Shown here in pieces: positions 25,831 through 34,888 of a stretch of DNA of 64,000 nucleotides. The stretch is from an uncultured Erythrobacter sp. (lineage in GTDB: Bacteria; Pseudomonadota; Alphaproteobacteria; Sphingomonadales; Sphingomonadaceae), in assembly GCA_947493165.1 (NCBI GenBank), contig CANLPY010000001.1:1712501-1776500 (forward strand). The letters run 5' to 3'. The notes beneath the pieces were generated by a model. That model worked only from the letters and a program-made list of their open reading frames with translations, did no database searches and had not been told where the DNA came from. The stretch's first letter is position 1. Each line of letters opens with the position of its first letter. The position numbers were made by a program, and so were the translations under genes.

Positions 25831-27989
25831 AGAATGAACGCGAATTCCTCCGCCGTTTCATAAAGCGAATTCCAACGGCCCGATTTGCCGCCGTGCCCAG
25901 CGCCCATATTGGTTTTTAGCAGCAGAACATTATCGTCCGTCTTGACCTCGCGCAGCTTGGCGACCCATTTGGCGGGTTCCCAATAGGTAACGCGCGGATC
26001 GTTGAGCCCTGCGGTGACCAGCATTGGCGGATAATTCTGCGCTGAAACCTGATCATATGGCGAATAGTGCAGGATGTAAGCAAACGCCTCTTTGCTCTCA
26101 ATCGGATTGCCCCATTCCTGCCATTCACCCGGCGTCAGCGGCAAGCTTTCGTCCAGCATAGTGTTGAGCACATCCACAAACGGCACGTGGCTCACCACGG
26201 CGCCATATTGCGATGGGTCTTGATTGACGATTGCCCCCATCAACTCGCCGCCTGCCGAACCGCCGCTGGCGGTCACTTTGCCTTCCGCAGTGTATCCTTT
26301 GGCGATCAAAGCGCGTCCCGCATCCACGAAATCGTTGAACGTGTTTGTGCGTTCGAACAACTTGCCTTGCAGATACCAGCGCCGTCCCAAATCATCGCCG
26401 CCGCGCGCGTGGACAATGCCATAAGCGAAACCGCGATCAATCAGACTTAGGCGCGTCGTCGAAAAGCCCGGAGGCACGGCATAACCATAAGATGCATAGG
26501 CATAAAGGTGCATAGGACCACCAGCTGGCCGATCCTTGCGCATCACGATGCTGACAGGAACTTTTGTGCCATCGCGCGCGGTGATCTCCACCCGCTCGGT
26601 CGCGTAGAGATCGGCATCATAACCGCTCGGGATTTCCTGTTGCTTTAACAACTCCAGCGCGCCGGTCGCGACGTTGTAATCATAAACGGAATCCGGCGTG
26701 ACCATGCTCTCATAAGATAGCCGCAGTTTCGTCATGTCATATTCGGGATTGTTAGAAAGGCCGGCGTTATAGCTCGCCTCTGGAAAAGCGATTGGCTTCG
26801 CGGCTTGCGGAGCGTCATATTGGCGCAGCTGGATTTGGTCCAAGCCATTAAGTCGCCCTTCGGTTACGAAGAAATCCTTGAACAGATCAAATCCAGTCAG
26901 GTAGAATTCGTCTGACCCGGCGATCACCGTTTCCCATGTGCCGGGCGTATCAACGCTCGCCTTCGCAAGACGAAAATTGATGTGATCGTCATTGGTCCAA
27001 ACGAAAATGTCGCCGTCACGCACATCGACGCTGTATTCAACGCCCTTCGTGCGCGGCTTAATCAAGATTTGCTCGCCAGTGGGATCATCCCTGCGCACCA
27101 GCCGCACTTCGCTGGTTTCATTGTCGCCGCTGGCAATCACCAGCCAGTCTTCTTGCGCAGTCAGACCTGTGCCGACGCTGAAACTCTCATCTTCCTCTTT
27201 ATAGAGAACAACGTCGTCTTCGCTCGGCGTGCCGATAACGTGCAGCTTCGCCTCTAGCGTGCGCCATTCCTCGGTAGAGGGACCGTAAACCAGCGCTGTA
27301 TCGTTCGCGGCCCATGTTAAGCCGCTGCGCAGGTTAGGAATCTCATCGCTCAGCAATTCGCCGGTCTGCAAATCCTTGATCACGCCAGTGTAGCGTTCCG
27401 CTCCGCTGGTGTCGGTAGAATAGGCAAGATACCGGCCGCTTTCGCTGACCGAGGCTGTACCAAGGCGGAAATATTCCTTACCCTCAGCCAGCGCGTTTTC
27501 ATCGAGAATCAACTGAGGTTTGTCCGTTTGAAGCGCATCCACCGGCTTGCGGTAATGCTTGCGATATTGCGCACCCTCTTCAAATTCAGACCAATAGACA
27601 AAGTCGCCATCTTTCTGCGGAACTGTGCTGTCGTCTTCCTTGATGCGAGCGCGCATTTCAGCAAACAATTCTTCGGTGAGCGCTTCTTGGCCGCCCATCT
27701 GCGCTTCGAACCAGGCGTTCTCAGCCTTCACATAATCCAGCACATCCTCATCATCGATTGTGGGATAGGATTGGTCTTTCAACCAGTGATACGGATCAGA
27801 GATAGTGATCCCATGATGGGTATAGCTATGTTCGCGCTTCTCAGCGACGGGCGGAGCGGCGGGGGCCGTTTGGCTGGCCTCTTTTGTCACGGTGTCAGCT
27901 TCCTCTTGTATGGCTGCGCTCACTGGTTGAAGCGCAGCAAATGCGAGCCCAGTGGCCAGCGCAAATGACGATAGGGCGGTGTTTTTCAT
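25794..27989 (-). CDS. S9 family peptidase (oligopeptidase B / prolyl oligopeptidase type)
   Basis: About 731 residues from the ATG at 27989. A signal peptide (MKNTALSSFALATGLAFAAL...SA) suggests a periplasmic or membrane-associated enzyme. An N-terminal beta-propeller begins at ISDPYHWLKDQSYP. The C-terminal alpha/beta hydrolase has the nucleophile in VTASGGSAGGELMGA, with downstream Asp (GLNDPRVTYWEPAKW) and His (NMGAGHGGKSGR) as the rest of the triad. These features fit oligopeptidase B-like enzymes that cleave after basic residues, though the specificity is inferred. It heads the operon with the thioesterase and Old Yellow Enzyme genes. Confidence 0.92.
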   Translation of the reverse strand: MKNTALSSFALATGLAFAALQPVSAAIQEEADTVTKEASQTAPAAPPVAEKREHSYTHHGITISDPYHWLKDQSYPTIDDEDVLDYVKAENAWFEAQMGGQEALTEELFAEMRARIKEDDSTVPQKDGDFVYWSEFEEGAQYRKHYRKPVDALQTDKPQLILDENALAEGKEYFRLGTASVSESGRYLAYSTDTSGAERYTGVIKDLQTGELLSDEIPNLRSGLTWAANDTALVYGPSTEEWRTLEAKLHVIGTPSEDDVVLYKEEDESFSVGTGLTAQEDWLVIASGDNETSEVRLVRRDDPTGEQILIKPRTKGVEYSVDVRDGDIFVWTNDDHINFRLAKASVDTPGTWETVIAGSDEFYLTGFDLFKDFFVTEGRLNGLDQIQLRQYDAPQAAKPIAFPEASYNAGLSNNPEYDMTKLRLSYESMVTPDSVYDYNVATGALELLKQQEIPSGYDADLYATERVEITARDGTKVPVSIVMRKDRPAGGPMHLYAYASYGYAVPPGFSTTRLSLIDRGFAYGIVHARGGDDLGRRWYLQGKLFERTNTFNDFVDAGRALIAKGYTAEGKVTASGGSAGGELMGAIVNQDPSQYGAVVSHVPFVDVLNTMLDESLPLTPGEWQEWGNPIESKEAFAYILHYSPYDQVSAQNYPPMLVTAGLNDPRVTYWEPAKWVAKLREVKTDDNVLLLKTNMGAGHGGKSGRWNSLYETAEEFAFILWQMGMTDEAAD

Positions 27990-28114
27990 TGCGATGTCCA
28001 CATCCTGCAAAGCGTAAGCGCATGGGTAGAAACCAAGCGCGCAGCAAACTATGGTAGTCTCATAGCTGATAGACCAAGCGCGGCAAGCGCGTGCCCCGAT
28101 TAGGAACTGACCAA

Positions 28115-29932
28115 ATGCTAATGCAAACCCATGAAGCCCGACTTTCTGCCCTGCGTGAAGAGTTGAAACGCCGCGATCTCACCGGATTTGTCGTGCCGAT
28201 TTCTGATGAACATATGTCCGAATATGTCGGGGAATATGCGCAGCGGCTCGGCTGGCTTACCGGGTTTGGCGGATCGGCTGGATTCGCGGTTGTCACGCTC
28301 GATCAGGCGGCGATGTTCGTTGATGGCAGGTACACTGTGCAAGTGCGCGATCAGGTTGACGCATCACTTTATGAATATCGCTCTATTCCCAGCGATAGCC
28401 TTGGTGAATGGCTAAAGCAGAACACACCAAGCGGCTCCCGGATCGGCTATGACGCATGGCTGCACACGTGGAAATGGGTCGCCGCGGTTGAGAATGTAGT
28501 CGAACCTGCCGGCATTGCGATGGTCCCGGTGGATAGCAATCCGATTGATGCGGTATGGCAGGATCAACCCGAACCATCGCCTGAAGTTGCCATAGTCCAT
28601 CAAGATGAATTCGCCGGACGCAGTTCGGCTGAAAAGCGCGCAGAGATAGCGGATTGGCTGGTGCAGGAAGGCCACGATGCGGTGGTTGTCCCAGCGCTCG
28701 ATTCGGTTGCATGGCTGCTCAATATCAGAGGCAATGATGTGACCCATACGCCTGTCGCACTGTCTTATGTGATCGCGCATAAGGATGGCCGCGCCGACCT
28801 GTTCATCGCGCCGGAAAAAGTGACCCCGGAACTGACCCAGCACCTTGGCAATGCCGTGACGATCCGGGATCGCGATCAGTTTGACGCAGCGCTAAGCGAG
28901 TTTTCCGGCAAAAGCGTCAGCGTGGACCCTGATTTTGGCGCGGTGGCGATTGCTCAAAAACTGCGCGCAGGCGGTGCCAATTTCGTATTCAAGCAAGACC
29001 CAACAATCCTTGCCAAAGCGGTTAAGAACCCCGCTGAACAGCAGGGGCACCGTGATGCGCAGGCGCGCGATGGCGCAGCGGTTTCTCGCTTTCTACGCTG
29101 GCTCGAATTGACAGCGCCCGGCGGTGAGGTTGATGAATTGACTGCAGCTGCCAAACTTGCAGAGTTTCGCGCAGAAACAGGCGTTTTACGTGATCTGTCA
29201 TTCGATACGATTTCGGCGGCTGCCGGTCACGCAGCGCTGCCGCATTACAAGGTTGACGAAGACAGCAATATTCCGATCCCACCGGGCAGTATCTATCTGG
29301 TCGATTCAGGCGGGCAATATTCAGACGGCACAACCGATATCACCCGCACGGTGTGGATTGGGTCTGCCGATGGCAGCGCTCAGCCGACAGATGAAATGCG
29401 CGACCGCAATACGCGCGTTCTAAAAGGGCATATTCAGATCGCCAAGGCCATCTTCCCGCAAGGGACGAACGGCGGCCAATTGGACATCCTCGCTCGCCAA
29501 TATCTATGGGAAGCAGGCGTCGATTACGCTCATGGCACGGGCCACGGGGTGGGCAGTTTCCTCGCCGTTCACGAAGGGCCGCAGCGGATTGCAAAGCCAA
29601 CAGGCGGACAGGCTGGCACCAATCAGGAACTGCATGCGGGCATGTTCCTCTCGAACGAGCCGGGCTATTACAAACCAGACGCATTTGGCATTCGGATTGA
29701 AAACCTGGTGCTGGTCGAAGATCGGGAAATTGCAGACGCAGAAGGCAAGTATCTTGGGTTTGAAACTCTGACCTTCGTACCGCTGGACCGCAAATTGATC
29801 GATGCATCTCTACTGACCACGAGCGAAATTGCATGGGTGGACGCCTACCATGACCAGGTCCGCGCGTTGCTTTCCCCGCAATTACAAGGCGATGATTTGG
29901 CTTGGCTGGAGCGAGAATGCGCACCGCTCTAA
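28115..29932 (+). CDS. M24 family Xaa-Pro aminopeptidase
   Basis: About 605 residues from ATG 28115 (AGGA ribosome site 9 nt upstream). Two creatinase-N-like domains precede a pita-bread catalytic domain. The metal ligands are visible: Asp in LVDSGGQYSDGTTDITRT, His in HGTGHGVGSFLAVHEG, Glu in LSNEPGYY and Glu in RIENLVLVED. This long three-domain form resembles eukaryotic-type aminopeptidase P and releases N-terminal residues next to proline. It is divergent from the S9 peptidase across about 125 bp, so both peptide-degrading genes may share a control region. Confidence 0.93.
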   Translation: MLMQTHEARLSALREELKRRDLTGFVVPISDEHMSEYVGEYAQRLGWLTGFGGSAGFAVVTLDQAAMFVDGRYTVQVRDQVDASLYEYRSIPSDSLGEWLKQNTPSGSRIGYDAWLHTWKWVAAVENVVEPAGIAMVPVDSNPIDAVWQDQPEPSPEVAIVHQDEFAGRSSAEKRAEIADWLVQEGHDAVVVPALDSVAWLLNIRGNDVTHTPVALSYVIAHKDGRADLFIAPEKVTPELTQHLGNAVTIRDRDQFDAALSEFSGKSVSVDPDFGAVAIAQKLRAGGANFVFKQDPTILAKAVKNPAEQQGHRDAQARDGAAVSRFLRWLELTAPGGEVDELTAAAKLAEFRAETGVLRDLSFDTISAAAGHAALPHYKVDEDSNIPIPPGSIYLVDSGGQYSDGTTDITRTVWIGSADGSAQPTDEMRDRNTRVLKGHIQIAKAIFPQGTNGGQLDILARQYLWEAGVDYAHGTGHGVGSFLAVHEGPQRIAKPTGGQAGTNQELHAGMFLSNEPGYYKPDAFGIRIENLVLVEDREIADAEGKYLGFETLTFVPLDRKLIDASLLTTSEIAWVDAYHDQVRALLSPQLQGDDLAWLERECAPL

Positions 29933-30011
29933 CGTCGCTTGCGAGCACATTCATGTTCTTGTAATGTTCCACTTTGCGAGTCGCAATCACCAAGTGAGAG
30001 GGAAGTGGACA

Positions 30012-30398
30012 ATGATCGGATATGTAACACTGGGAACCAATGATCTGCCACGCGCGGCGCAGTTTTATGACGCTGTCGCCGGGGCCATGGGGTATGGCCG
30101 CATGATGGGAGAGGGCGAATTTATCGCTTGGGGCAGCTTTGAGGACGGAACCGCTGGTATCGCCGCGACGAAACCGTTCGATGGCGAAAAAGCCAGTATC
30201 GGCAATGGCGTTATGGCAGCCTTGCAAGTGGACAGCCCAGAAAAAGTGCAAGCCGTCTATGATGTTGCGCTGGCAAAAGGTGGCAGCGACGAAGGTGCGC
30301 CGGGACCACGCGGCGATGATGGATTTTATGCAGGCTATTTCCGCGATCCGGATGGCAACAAGTTGAATGTGTTCTGCATGACGGCACCGCCTGCCTGA
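30012..30398 (+). CDS. VOC (glyoxalase/bleomycin-resistance fold) family protein
   Basis: 128 residues from ATG 30012, preceded by a GA-rich ribosome site. MIGYVTLGTNDLPRAAQFYD is the first beta-alpha unit and GYFRDPDGNKLNVFCM is the closing unit with a conserved Glu-like position replaced by Asn. The fold binds a metal and a small substrate, but the function is not identifiable. The reading frame extends upstream to 29829, but that part runs inside the aminopeptidase gene and is not credible. Confidence 0.84.
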   Translation: MIGYVTLGTNDLPRAAQFYDAVAGAMGYGRMMGEGEFIAWGSFEDGTAGIAATKPFDGEKASIGNGVMAALQVDSPEKVQAVYDVALAKGGSDEGAPGPRGDDGFYAGYFRDPDGNKLNVFCMTAPPA

Positions 30399-30464
30399 TA
30401 AGAGCTACGCGCGCCGGCTAAGCCTTGCGGCCAGCTGAACGCCTTGCGCTGTGCGATACAAAGC

Positions 30465-30493
30465 GCGACAATTCTCCGAAATCGCGGGATAAT
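30465..30493 (+). promoter_or_regulatory. candidate sigma-70-type promoter of the EF-hand leader
   Basis: GCGACA (30465-30470), a 17-nt spacer, then GATAAT (30488-30493): 4/6 and 5/6 to the consensus. Transcription would start near 30500, about 160 nt before the EF-hand gene, which allows for the structured leader. Confidence 0.5.
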
Positions 30494-30524
30494 TCTGCGA
30501 CATATGCGCTCTAGAACAGGTCTC

Positions 30525-30605
30525 ATGAGCTGCGGCGGATGTAGCATTGGACACTCCGCTCTGAAATACCCATTCAGGGGCCCGGCTGGCCATGCCTCTC
30601 CCTGA
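30525..30605 (+). CDS. possible 26-residue Cys-rich leader peptide
   Basis: An ATG at 30525 preceded by CAGGTCTC opens a 26-codon frame ending in TGA at 30603-30605. The peptide begins MSCGGCSIGH (a CxxC pair) and later has KYPFRGPAGHASP. Its first codons form the 5' arm of the 12-bp leader stem, so its translation would compete with RNA folding. Only sequence inspection supports this. It may be chance, since the frame is short and the region is mainly notable for secondary structure. Confidence 0.35.
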   Translation: MSCGGCSIGHSALKYPFRGPAGHASP

Positions 30606-30637
30606 TTGTGCCAGTCGGCACGCCGCCGCAGCTCTTT
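30527..30637 (+). ncRNA. structured 5' leader of the EF-hand gene (candidate cis-regulatory RNA)
   Basis: The outer stem is a perfect 12-bp pair: GAGCTGCGGCGG (30527-30538) with CCGCCGCAGCTC (30623-30634), followed by TTTT. Inside are TCAGGG...CCCTGA (30574-30605), a GTGCC-AGTC-GGCAC hairpin (30608-30621) and a weaker AGC/GCT plus GGA/TCC hairpin near 30543-30560. Together they make a branched, cloverleaf-like junction. The ribosome site GGAG (30653-30656) lies just downstream. The 265-bp gap between the VOC and EF-hand genes contains nothing else. It could be a riboswitch, an attenuator or an independent small RNA; no known class is recognised. Confidence 0.6.
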
Positions 30638-30663
30638 TGGATTGAACTCGATGGAGACTACAA

Positions 30664-31401
30664 ATGCGCAAACTTACCCTGACACTCTCAGCTGCTGCCT
30701 TAGCCCTTGGCGTTGGCGGTGCGGGCGCTGCCCTGGCGGATCATCATAGCGGCAAAGGCGGCGGCATGATCAAAGCAGACGCCGATGGCGATGGCGTTGT
30801 ATCCTTAGCAGAAGCCAAAGCGCATGGCGCTGAGCGCTTCACCAAAATGGACGCGAATAGCGATGGAGTGGTGAACGCCGAAGATAGAGCAGCGAGACGA
30901 GCACAGCGGTTTGCAACAGCTGATACGAATGGCGACGGTGAACTTTCGCAAGCTGAAATGACTGCAGCGCGCGAAAACCGAAATGCCAAACGCGCAGAAC
31001 GACGCGCCGAACGCCAAGCCAATCGCTTTACCCGTCTCGACACGGACAACAGCGGCGGCGTGAGCGAGGCGGAAATGACCGCAGCCAGAGAAGCGCGGCA
31101 GGAAGCGCGCGGTGAACGACGCGGCGGAGGCAAGCGCGCAAAACGTGGCGGTAAGCGCGGCGGCAAGATGATGCGAATGATGCGCCGGGCTGATACCAAC
31201 GGCGATTCTGCCGTTAGCCGGACCGAGTTCGATGCGGCCATCGAAGCACGCTTTGCGCGGGTCGATACCGACAGCTCAGGCACCATCACCGCTGAAGAGC
31301 GCGAAGCAGCCCGCGAAGCGCGGCGCGCGCAGCGTAGTGAGCGCCGCAGCCAACGACGCGATGAACGTCGCGGTCAGATGGAACGCAGCGGTTCGCGCTA
31401 A
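30664..31401 (+). CDS. secreted EF-hand calcium-binding protein with Arg-rich linkers
   Basis: A 245-residue protein with a signal peptide (MRKLTLTLSAAALALGVGGA...ALA). Six EF-hand-like loops are readable: DADGDGVVSLAE, DANSDGVVNAED, DTNGDGELSQAE, DTDNSGGVSEAE, DTNGDSAVSRTE and DTDSSGTITAEE. The fourth and fifth deviate at ligand positions. Between loops lie long Arg/Ala-rich helices such as REARRAQRSERRSQRRDERR. It is probably periplasmic, and the role could be calcium sensing or buffering. It precedes an OmpR-type regulator and kinase by about 100 bp on the same strand. Confidence 0.88.
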   Translation: MRKLTLTLSAAALALGVGGAGAALADHHSGKGGGMIKADADGDGVVSLAEAKAHGAERFTKMDANSDGVVNAEDRAARRAQRFATADTNGDGELSQAEMTAARENRNAKRAERRAERQANRFTRLDTDNSGGVSEAEMTAAREARQEARGERRGGGKRAKRGGKRGGKMMRMMRRADTNGDSAVSRTEFDAAIEARFARVDTDSSGTITAEEREAAREARRAQRSERRSQRRDERRGQMERSGSR

Positions 31402-31430
31402 GACTGTCTAACAGCTGACGGATCTGCTGG

Positions 31431-31465
31431 CCCGCTCGCATCCCGCAAATAGGTTGCGAAGCGGG
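31431..31465 (+). other. stem-loop between the EF-hand gene and the response regulator
   Basis: CCCGC (31431-31435) pairs with GCGGG (31461-31465), and inside it CGCAA-ATAGG-TTGCG forms a perfect hairpin. There is no T-tract after it, so it may be a weak terminator, an mRNA processing site or a leader element of the regulator gene 34 bp downstream. Confidence 0.4.
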
Positions 31466-31499
31466 TCAGGGCGCGTCATGCCAGCACAAGACCGCACTA

Positions 31500-32264
31500 A
31501 TGACTGATATTGTCCCCGCCTCGATCCTGCTTGTCGATGATGAGCCTAGCCTGCGCGAGCCGCTTGCCGAGTATCTGGCCGGTCAGGGCTTTGCCGTCAG
31601 TGAGGCAGAGAGCGCAGCTGCAGCGCGCTCTCAATTGGTCACGGCGACGCCAAATATTGTTCTGCTTGATGTGATGATGCCGGGCGAAGATGGCCTGTCA
31701 TTGTGCCGCCATCTGGTCGAAACGAAAGAACTGCCTGTCATTCTGCTGACGGCGCGCGGTGAGCCGACAGATCGCATCGTGGGCTTGGAGCTTGGCGCAG
31801 ACGATTACATCGTCAAACCGTTTGAGCCTCGCGAGCTGGTTGCCCGCATCAGATCTGTGCTCAGGAGAGCGCAGCGGGGCGGAACCACAAGGGCGTCTCT
31901 GCCTGATGAGCGAGATTGGCTCTATGGCTTCGAGGGTTGGCTGCTGGATCCTCTAAAACGCAAACTCATTGATCCTGAAGGTATCACCGTGCCTATTTCT
32001 ACGGCGGAGTTTCGGCTCTTGCGAGCGCTGCTCGACAATCCGCGAAAGGTGATGGACCGCGATCAATTGCTCGACATGGTCCAGGGGCGAGAGGCGCATT
32101 TGTTTGACCGAGCAGTCGACAATCAAGTCAGCCGGTTGCGCCGAAAGATCGAAGCAGACAGCCGGGACCCCATGCTCATCCAAACCGTTCGCGGCGGCGG
32201 CTATCGTTTCGCAGTCAAAGTCAAACGCATTGCCCCTTCGCCAGATGGCGCTGGTGAAGCGTGA
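31500..32264 (+). CDS. OmpR/PhoB family response regulator
   Basis: 254 residues. The receiver domain has acidic pocket residues in LLVDDEPS, phosphoacceptor Asp57 in IVLLDVMMPGEDG, and the KPF switch motif. A C-terminal winged-helix DNA-binding domain runs from about residue 150 to 245 and ends DPMLIQTVRGGGYRFAV. It is coupled to the kinase gene by a GTGA overlap. Nothing links it to phosphate specifically, so it is not called PhoB. The neighbouring EF-hand gene is a candidate target. Confidence 0.92.
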   Translation: MTDIVPASILLVDDEPSLREPLAEYLAGQGFAVSEAESAAAARSQLVTATPNIVLLDVMMPGEDGLSLCRHLVETKELPVILLTARGEPTDRIVGLELGADDYIVKPFEPRELVARIRSVLRRAQRGGTTRASLPDERDWLYGFEGWLLDPLKRKLIDPEGITVPISTAEFRLLRALLDNPRKVMDRDQLLDMVQGREAHLFDRAVDNQVSRLRRKIEADSRDPMLIQTVRGGGYRFAVKVKRIAPSPDGAGEA

Positions 32265-33706
32265 AACGACTGCTGCCAAACAGCCTCTTGGGACAAGTCA
32301 TGCTGGTGCTTGCCCTTGGCCTGATGGTTGGGCAAGCGATCTCTGCGATCTTGCTCTATCAGGCGGCGGAGCAGCGGCGCGAAACCGCGCTGGTCAGCTC
32401 GGTCGCCTTCCGCCTTGTGACAGAAATGGATGGGCCGCGCTCTGAAGAGAGGCGGGCACGGCGCGAAGCGAGACGCGCCGAACGCCGCGCAGCACGCCGC
32501 GAGCTTGGCGCCCCGGTGGGGGACCGCCCTCCTCCACCCTTTGCGCGGCGCCTTCGGTTTAGTGTTGAACAAACGGACGTTCTGCCGATCACTGTCGATG
32601 AGGATCGCTTTCCTGACTATGAAACAGCCTTGCGCGAAGTGTTCACCCAGCAGGATATTGTCGTGGGTTCCATCGCCATAACAAAGCGCCTCGCTGGCAA
32701 TGATCCGTTTGTCCGCAAGATGGTCGACGAACGGCCTCGGCTGAATGGGCCGGGCTGGCAAGACCGGGAAGTTCTTGTTGCAGCGGTGCAGCGCGCCGAT
32801 GAAACGGGCTGGATGATCGCGCGCACGACTTTACCAAAGGCTCCCCGAAATGCGCTGAGTTCGATCATGCTGCAAACACTCCTGATCTTCGCGATCCTGT
32901 TTGCGCTGCTCTATTTTGTGTTACGCCGGATTACTCGCCCACTCGCCAAATTGACCACTCGCGTTGCAGACTTCTCACGCCAGCCTGATCAAGCCATCGC
33001 ACTAGAGGAAAGCGGACCGGGCGATATGCGGAGATTGATCGCCGCGCATAATGCTATGGAAACGCGGATCGCCGCCTTGCTCGATGAAAAGGACGTAATG
33101 CTGGGCGCGATCGGGCATGACTTGAAGACACCGCTCGCGGCACTGCGTGTGCGGATCGAAAGTGTGCCTGACGAAACCCAGCGTGATCGAATGGCCGATA
33201 GTATTGATGACATTTCCACCACGCTCGACGATATTCTGTCGCTCGCACGGGTCGGCAAAGCTGGCGGTGTGAGCGAAAATGTTGATCTAGGCGCATTGAC
33301 CAGCGGCGTGGTTGAGGAGTTTGAAGACCTCGGGCAACCGGTAAGGATTGTACAAACGTCTCGCTTGGTGGCGCCGGTCCAGGTAAGCTGGTTGAAGCGC
33401 GCTCTGCGCAACTTAGTCAGCAATGCCATACGCTACGGTAACGAAGCACAGGTCTCCGTGTTCGAGGAAGCTGATACGATCATCTTTACCGTCGATGATA
33501 CAGGTCCCGGCATTCCTGACAGCGCAATTGAAGCAATGATGGAGCCCTTCACTCGTGGTGAGGGTTCTCGCAACCGAGCGACAGGCGGTGCCGGCTTAGG
33601 CCTGACCTTGGCGCGCGCAATTGCGGAGCAGCACGGCGGAACCCTATTGCTTTTCAATCGTAATGAGGGCGGACTTCGCGCTCAGATTGTTCTTCCAAAG
33701 AGCTAA
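32261..33706 (+). CDS. membrane sensor histidine kinase, partner of the upstream regulator
   Basis: 481 residues from a GTG that overlaps the regulator stop (GTGA). A first membrane segment (about 10-32) is followed by a periplasmic part of about 165 residues with a strikingly Arg/Ala-rich stretch near 60-88 (RARREARRAERRAARREL). A second membrane segment is near 205-225, then come HAMP, HisKA with His286 in IGHDLKTPLAALR, and HATPase (NAIRYGNEA, DDTGPGIP, GAGLGLTLARAIAEQHGG). It is an EnvZ-like architecture. The signal is unknown; the adjacent EF-hand protein with similar Arg-rich tracts is a candidate partner. Confidence 0.92.
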   Translation: MKRLLPNSLLGQVMLVLALGLMVGQAISAILLYQAAEQRRETALVSSVAFRLVTEMDGPRSEERRARREARRAERRAARRELGAPVGDRPPPPFARRLRFSVEQTDVLPITVDEDRFPDYETALREVFTQQDIVVGSIAITKRLAGNDPFVRKMVDERPRLNGPGWQDREVLVAAVQRADETGWMIARTTLPKAPRNALSSIMLQTLLIFAILFALLYFVLRRITRPLAKLTTRVADFSRQPDQAIALEESGPGDMRRLIAAHNAMETRIAALLDEKDVMLGAIGHDLKTPLAALRVRIESVPDETQRDRMADSIDDISTTLDDILSLARVGKAGGVSENVDLGALTSGVVEEFEDLGQPVRIVQTSRLVAPVQVSWLKRALRNLVSNAIRYGNEAQVSVFEEADTIIFTVDDTGPGIPDSAIEAMMEPFTRGEGSRNRATGGAGLGLTLARAIAEQHGGTLLLFNRNEGGLRAQIVLPKS

Positions 33707-33750
33707 GACGCCGGGTTAGGTGTGGGACAACATCGAAATTGGAGCCTGAT

Positions 33751-34848
33751 TTGTCCCACACCCTCTACGCCGCCCCGCTCTCGCTTTATTCAGGCAAGGC
33801 ACGCGCCTACCTGGATTGGAAAGGCGTCAGTTACACCGAAGTGCTCTCCACGCCTGACGTTTACCGCGATGTAATCGTCCCCAATGTTGGCCGCCCGGTT
33901 ATCCCAGTGTTGCAGACGAGCGAAGGTGCGATCCTGCAAGACACGACTGTTATCATTGATCACTTTGAATCGAGCGAAGACGGTCCCAGCATCTACCCCG
34001 ACAGTCCACGCCAACGCTTGGCCGCATTGCTGCTTGAATGCTTCGGTGATGAGTGGTTGGTCATCCCCGCGATGCACTATCGTTGGAATTACAACGAGGA
34101 ATGGGTTTACGGCGAGTTCGGCAAGACCGCGCTGCCCGATGGGACCCCTGAGGAACAACACGCGATCGGCAAAAAGCGCGGCAGCACTTTTCGCGGCTTT
34201 GTTCCGATGCTTGGAATCAATGAATCGACAATTCCCGCAGTTGAGGCCAGCTATGAAACGCTGCTCGCTCATCTCGATGCGCATTTCGATTGCAGCTCAG
34301 TAGGGCAACCGTTCCTGCTGGGCTCACGCCCGTCAATCGGTGATTTCGGCCTAATCGGGCCGCTATATGCGCACCTCTATCGCGACCCAGCATCTGGTGA
34401 AATCATGGAGCGGCTTGCTCCAAATGTCGTAGAATGGGTGCAGCGGATGGTGGAAGTGAAAGAACCGCTTTCGGGCGAATTCTTGGCCAATGATGTCATC
34501 CCTGACACGCTGTTGCCTGTGCTCGCCCGGATGATGCACGAGCAAGTCCCCTATCTTGAGAAAGTCTCAGCAATGTTGGGGGAATGGCACACTGCCAACC
34601 CCGGTGCTGACCTGCCGCGCGCCATTGGTATGGCTGACTTCTCAATTGAAGGCGTAAGCGGACAGCGAATTGCCGTGCCATTCAGCCTTTGGATGCTACA
34701 GCGCGGATTGGATTATCTTGGCTCACTCAATGCAGATGACCGCGCATCTTGCAACGAGATGCTGCGCGCCTGCGGCGGTGATGCGCTGATCGACTTCGAT
34801 ATGCCCGTGCGCCTCAGCTTTAAGGATCATGTGCTGCAAGCGGAGTGA
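33751..34848 (+). CDS. glutathione S-transferase-like protein, long form
   Basis: About 365 residues. The thioredoxin-like N-terminal domain starts SHTLYAAPLSLYSGKARAYL and contains the GST cis-Pro region NVGRPVIPVLQT and ILQDTTVIIDHFE. A helical C-terminal domain holds GSRPSIGDFGLIGPLYAHL (the conserved N-capping Asp). The extra 120 or so residues at the C-terminus are unusual for a GST and are not recognised. The start is a TTG at 33751 with GGAG six bases upstream; another TTG at 33739 is less likely. Confidence 0.82.
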   Translation: MSHTLYAAPLSLYSGKARAYLDWKGVSYTEVLSTPDVYRDVIVPNVGRPVIPVLQTSEGAILQDTTVIIDHFESSEDGPSIYPDSPRQRLAALLLECFGDEWLVIPAMHYRWNYNEEWVYGEFGKTALPDGTPEEQHAIGKKRGSTFRGFVPMLGINESTIPAVEASYETLLAHLDAHFDCSSVGQPFLLGSRPSIGDFGLIGPLYAHLYRDPASGEIMERLAPNVVEWVQRMVEVKEPLSGEFLANDVIPDTLLPVLARMMHEQVPYLEKVSAMLGEWHTANPGADLPRAIGMADFSIEGVSGQRIAVPFSLWMLQRGLDYLGSLNADDRASCNEMLRACGGDALIDFDMPVRLSFKDHVLQAE

Positions 34849-34888
34849 GCGAGGAGAGTCAAACACGCGCGGGCGCTTCAGGCCCATC

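Noticed and set aside
29829-30011. N-terminal extension of the VOC protein
   Set aside because: It overlaps the end of the aminopeptidase gene in another frame; ATG 30012 begins the domain exactly.
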